The notes beneath the pieces are model-generated. The model had not been told where the DNA came from. It did not search any database and saw only the letters and a list, made by a program, of their open reading frames with translations. Position numbers and translations under genes: made by a program. Positions 15,536-17,051 of a stretch of 17,051 bases of DNA are shown here, one piece after another (the first letter of the stretch is position 1; each line of letters begins with the position of its first letter). Source of the DNA: an uncultured Clostridia bacterium (GTDB lineage: Bacteria > Bacillota > Clostridia > Peptostreptococcales > Anaerovoracaceae); the NCBI GenBank assembly GCA_934277495.1, contig CAKQUI010000045.1, forward strand, positions 1 through 17,051, read 5' to 3'.

Positions 15536-16449
15536 ACAAACTCAAAACATGGAAGAAAAATACGCTGACAAAAGAGAATGTGAAAAGATCCGCAGCAGAC
15601 TTTTTCATACTTCTGGCGGCATGCTGCATAAGTGCATTCTCTGTTGTAGGCGTCATGATACCGAACGGACTTACATCAGGTGGGATAACAGGTATAGCCA
15701 GGATGCTGCAGAATTATGTCAGCATCGATTTCTCTGTGCTGTATTACCTGCTTTCCATAGTAGTCGTGGTTCTGGTGGCAGTGTTCCTTGGATGGAAGGA
15801 AGTAAAGAAGATACTGCTTCTTGCAGTTATGTATCCTACAGTGCTGGCAGTATTCGAACGGTTCGACATACAGCTTCTCGAAGATAAGGATATACTGCTG
15901 GCAGCTGTATTCTGCGGTGTTTTCACAGGCATATATGTGGGACTTATTTTCTGGCGGGGATATGCTTCGGCAGGTACCGATGCCATCGCCAAGATATTGA
16001 GGAAAAAGCTGCTGCCGGGCATGAGTCTCAGTAAGATACTGCTTATTATAGATGCAGTGATAATAATAGCATCAGCGTTCGTGTTCAGCAGGAACATAGC
16101 TCTTTATGCACTGATAACACAGGTGATCATAACAAAGACATCTGAAATGGTGCTGTATGGTTTTGAGAGCAAGATAGTCCAGCTTACTGTGATAACAACA
16201 GAATGTGAAGCTATAAGGAACTACATAATCACTGAGCTCGATCGTGGAGCCACAAGCTTCGAGGCAAGAGGTGAATTTACAGGGCGTGATATGCGACAGA
16301 TAATGCTGCTTTGTTCGCCTCGTGAAAGCATCCTCGTAAAGCGCAAGATCGCTCAGATAGATCCTCACGCATTTGTGACTGTATCAAGGGTAGAGGCTGT
16401 ATGGGGCACTGGCAGAGGATTCAGAGATATAGAAGACAATGAAAACTGA
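15523..16449 (+). CDS. YitT family membrane protein (DUF161/DUF2179)
   Basis: A 308-residue integral membrane protein common in Firmicutes, of unknown function. About five to six hydrophobic segments span residues 25-215. The opening membrane segment carries the family's VVGVMIPNGLTSGGITGIA, and GYASAGTDAIAKIL (about 146-159) is the second conserved loop. The C-terminal 90 residues form the soluble DUF2179 domain (ITTECEAIRNYIITELDRGAT, then GREFTG-like and PHAFVTVSRVEAVWGTGRGF). The start is GTG at 15523, with AGGGGG at 15512-15517 before it. It overlaps the methyltransferase end by 13 bases, so translation is probably coupled. A terminator with a U-tract is not visible after it. Confidence 0.9.
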   Translation: MQVINKLKTWKKNTLTKENVKRSAADFFILLAACCISAFSVVGVMIPNGLTSGGITGIARMLQNYVSIDFSVLYYLLSIVVVVLVAVFLGWKEVKKILLLAVMYPTVLAVFERFDIQLLEDKDILLAAVFCGVFTGIYVGLIFWRGYASAGTDAIAKILRKKLLPGMSLSKILLIIDAVIIIASAFVFSRNIALYALITQVIITKTSEMVLYGFESKIVQLTVITTECEAIRNYIITELDRGATSFEARGEFTGRDMRQIMLLCSPRESILVKRKIAQIDPHAFVTVSRVEAVWGTGRGFRDIEDNEN

Positions 16450-16494
16450 TGACAGACCGCCTGCAGACAGAAGAAGGCAGATAAGATAAAAATC

Positions 16495-16526
16495 ACAGAA
16501 ACCAGTTGCATGAGACTGGTTTCTGT
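16495..16526. repeat. Perfect inverted repeat overlapping the pyrG promoter
   Basis: ACAGAAACCAGT (16495-16506) and ACTGGTTTCTGT (16515-16526) are 12-base perfect arms with an 8-base gap. There is no T-run after it, so it is a weak terminator at best. The gap and right arm cover the -35 and most of the spacer of the promoter at 16506-16534, so it may be an operator. Confidence 0.7.
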
Positions 16527-16534
16527 AGTATAAT
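16506..16534 (+). promoter_or_regulatory. Promoter of the pyrG leader
   Basis: TTGCAT at 16506-16511 and a perfect TATAAT at 16529-16534 have a 17-base spacer. The expected start near 16541 leaves a leader of about 215 bases to pyrG, which contains the structured RNA. Confidence 0.85.
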
Positions 16535-16564
16535 ATCACAGTAAAATTTGTGCACATGAATAAA

Positions 16565-16651
16565 ATAAGGAAGACGGCAGGCAGCTGGGGTCTGGATTAT
16601 CCCTCCCGCTGCGACCTGGTGCAGGTGCCTGAACCCTTATGTTTTTTATTT
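16565..16651 (+). ncRNA. Structured RNA with three-way junction and terminal U-tract, class unknown
   Basis: Nested pairings can be read directly. Outer stem: ATAAGG (16565-16570) with CCTTAT (16635-16640). Inner stem: CAGGC (16578-16582) with GCCTG (16627-16631), across an internal loop. The inner stem closes a junction of two hairpins. One is AGC-t-GGG (16583-16589) with CCCGCT (16605-16610), capped by GGA/TCC. The other is ACCTG-GTG-CAGGT (16614-16626). A GTTTTTTATTT tract follows the outer stem. The block is GC-rich compared with its AT-rich flanks. With a start near 16541 a terminated product would be about 105-110 bases. It resembles no riboswitch or small RNA class I know. It could be a terminating pyrG leader or a free small RNA. 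Confidence 0.55.
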
Positions 16652-16755
16652 ATGGCACTTTTTTTGTGCGATAAGATCGCTTTTACACGGTCGGTCCATA
16701 TAAGGACGGGCAGAGAATATATATCAGGTCAGACAGTAAAAAGGAGTGAGAGAAT

Positions 16756-17051
16756 ATGAAGAAGTACATTTTCGTTACAGGTGGAGTAGTTTCAGGTCTC
16801 GGAAAAGGCATAACAGCCGCTTCACTGGGCAGACTTCTCAAGGCGAGAGGGCTCAGGGTGGCTGCACAGAAGCTTGATCCGTATATAAACGTGGATCCGG
16901 GAACGATGAGCCCGTATCAGCACGGTGAAGTATATGTCACAGAGGACGGAGCGGAGACAGACCTAGATCTTGGTCATTACGAAAGGTTCATAGATGAGAA
17001 CCTCAACAAGTACTCCAATCTGACGACAGGTAAAGTGTACTGGAATGTTCT
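16756..17051 (+). CDS. pyrG: CTP synthase, N-terminal part (3' end outside window)
   Basis: PyrG makes CTP from UTP with glutamine-derived ammonia. The visible 98 codons begin the amidoligase (synthetase) domain. They contain [17 protein letters not shown] (nucleotide-binding P-loop-like motif), [19 protein letters not shown] and the metal/UTP-binding segment [22 protein letters not shown] at 16741-16746 precedes the ATG at 16756. The gene is preceded by a long leader with its own promoter and a folded RNA, suggesting leader-based control. The predicted transcript does not begin with GGGC, so the Bacillus-type reiterative-transcription control is not apparent. Confidence 0.97.
   Translation, partial: MKKYIFVTGGVVSGLGKGITAASLGRLLKARGLRVAAQKLDPYINVDPGTMSPYQHGEVYVTEDGAETDLDLGHYERFIDENLNKYSNLTTGKVYWNV

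Larger units (their letters stand above)
16450..16755 (+). other. 306-base gap between the YitT gene and pyrG
   Basis: No credible gene lies here. In order it holds a 12-bp palindrome (16495-16526), a consensus promoter overlapping it (16506-16534), a folded RNA element ending in a U-tract (16565-16651) and two small hairpins. The small hairpins are GCAC-T7-GTGC (16655-16669) and GCGAT-AAG-ATCGC followed by TTTT (16668-16684); they overlap and cannot both form. The pyrG ribosome binding site AAGGAG is at 16741-16746. A 69-codon frame through the region is not supported. Confidence 0.75.

Noticed and set aside
16655..16684. GCAC-T7-GTGC and GCGAT-AAG-ATCGC-TTTT as a terminator pair before pyrG
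   Set aside because: The stems are 4 and 5 bp, they overlap each other and have tiny loops or very short U-tracts; mentioned in the gap description only.
16695..16755. Bacillus-type pyrG control by reiterative G addition, with TATAAG then GGGC at 16708-16711
   Set aside because: No -35 at the right distance, no terminator hairpin between GGGC and the start codon, and a much better promoter exists upstream.
16550..16759. 69-codon + strand reading frame in the pyrG leader
   Set aside because: It runs through the folded RNA and into the pyrG start without a good ribosome binding site, and the protein has no recognisable composition or motif.

Overview
The window looks like chromosomal DNA from a low-to-mid GC anaerobic Clostridia-type Firmicute. 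The evidence is the strong AGGAGG-type ribosome binding sites, TTG and GTG starts, a rubrerythrin, FeoB with its Cys-rich membrane partner, a YitT-family protein, and the Firmicutes order prmA-rsmE-...-mtaB-...-rpsU-yqeY (yqeT-yqeU-yqeV-rpsU-yqeY in Bacillus subtilis). I see no phage, transposase, tRNA, rRNA or CRISPR. Almost everything is on the + strand; the one clear exception is a cell-wall hydrolase gene at 6188-7999.

Layout. 1-1192: end of a ferrous iron uptake operon (feoB 3' part and a small Cys-rich membrane protein), closed by two hairpin/U-tract structures. 1397-2784: murA with its own promoter and terminator. 2837-3430: rubrerythrin with terminator. 3442-6149: promoter, then prmA, rsmE and a D-2-hydroxyacid dehydrogenase in a tight operon. 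6188-7999 (minus): an unusual membrane-anchored protein joining an M23 peptidase to a NodB deacetylase. 8068-10700: mtaB, a HIT hydrolase, rpsU and yqeY, ending at a strong terminator. 10701-12404: an intergenic region with a cluster of DnaA boxes, then a secreted CHAP hydrolase with four SH3b repeats. 12423-16449: three overlapping genes for a YgiQ-type radical SAM protein, a DNA adenine methyltransferase with no restriction partner, and a YitT-type membrane protein. 16450-17051: a 306-base leader holding a palindrome, a consensus promoter and a folded RNA, followed by the start of pyrG.

Themes. Most genes are housekeeping: cell-wall synthesis and remodelling (MurA, M23-NodB, CHAP-SH3), translation and RNA modification (PrmA, RsmE, MtaB, S21, YqeY), iron and oxidative stress (FeoB, rubrerythrin) and nucleotide synthesis (PyrG).

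The parts most worth a second look are non-coding or architectural. They are the three-way-junction RNA ending in a U-tract before pyrG, the inverted pair of perfect DnaA boxes upstream of the CHAP gene, the methyltransferase locked into a housekeeping operon, and the two-domain wall hydrolase inserted in a normally conserved translation cluster. All calls are from reading the sequence; no database search or folding program was run.
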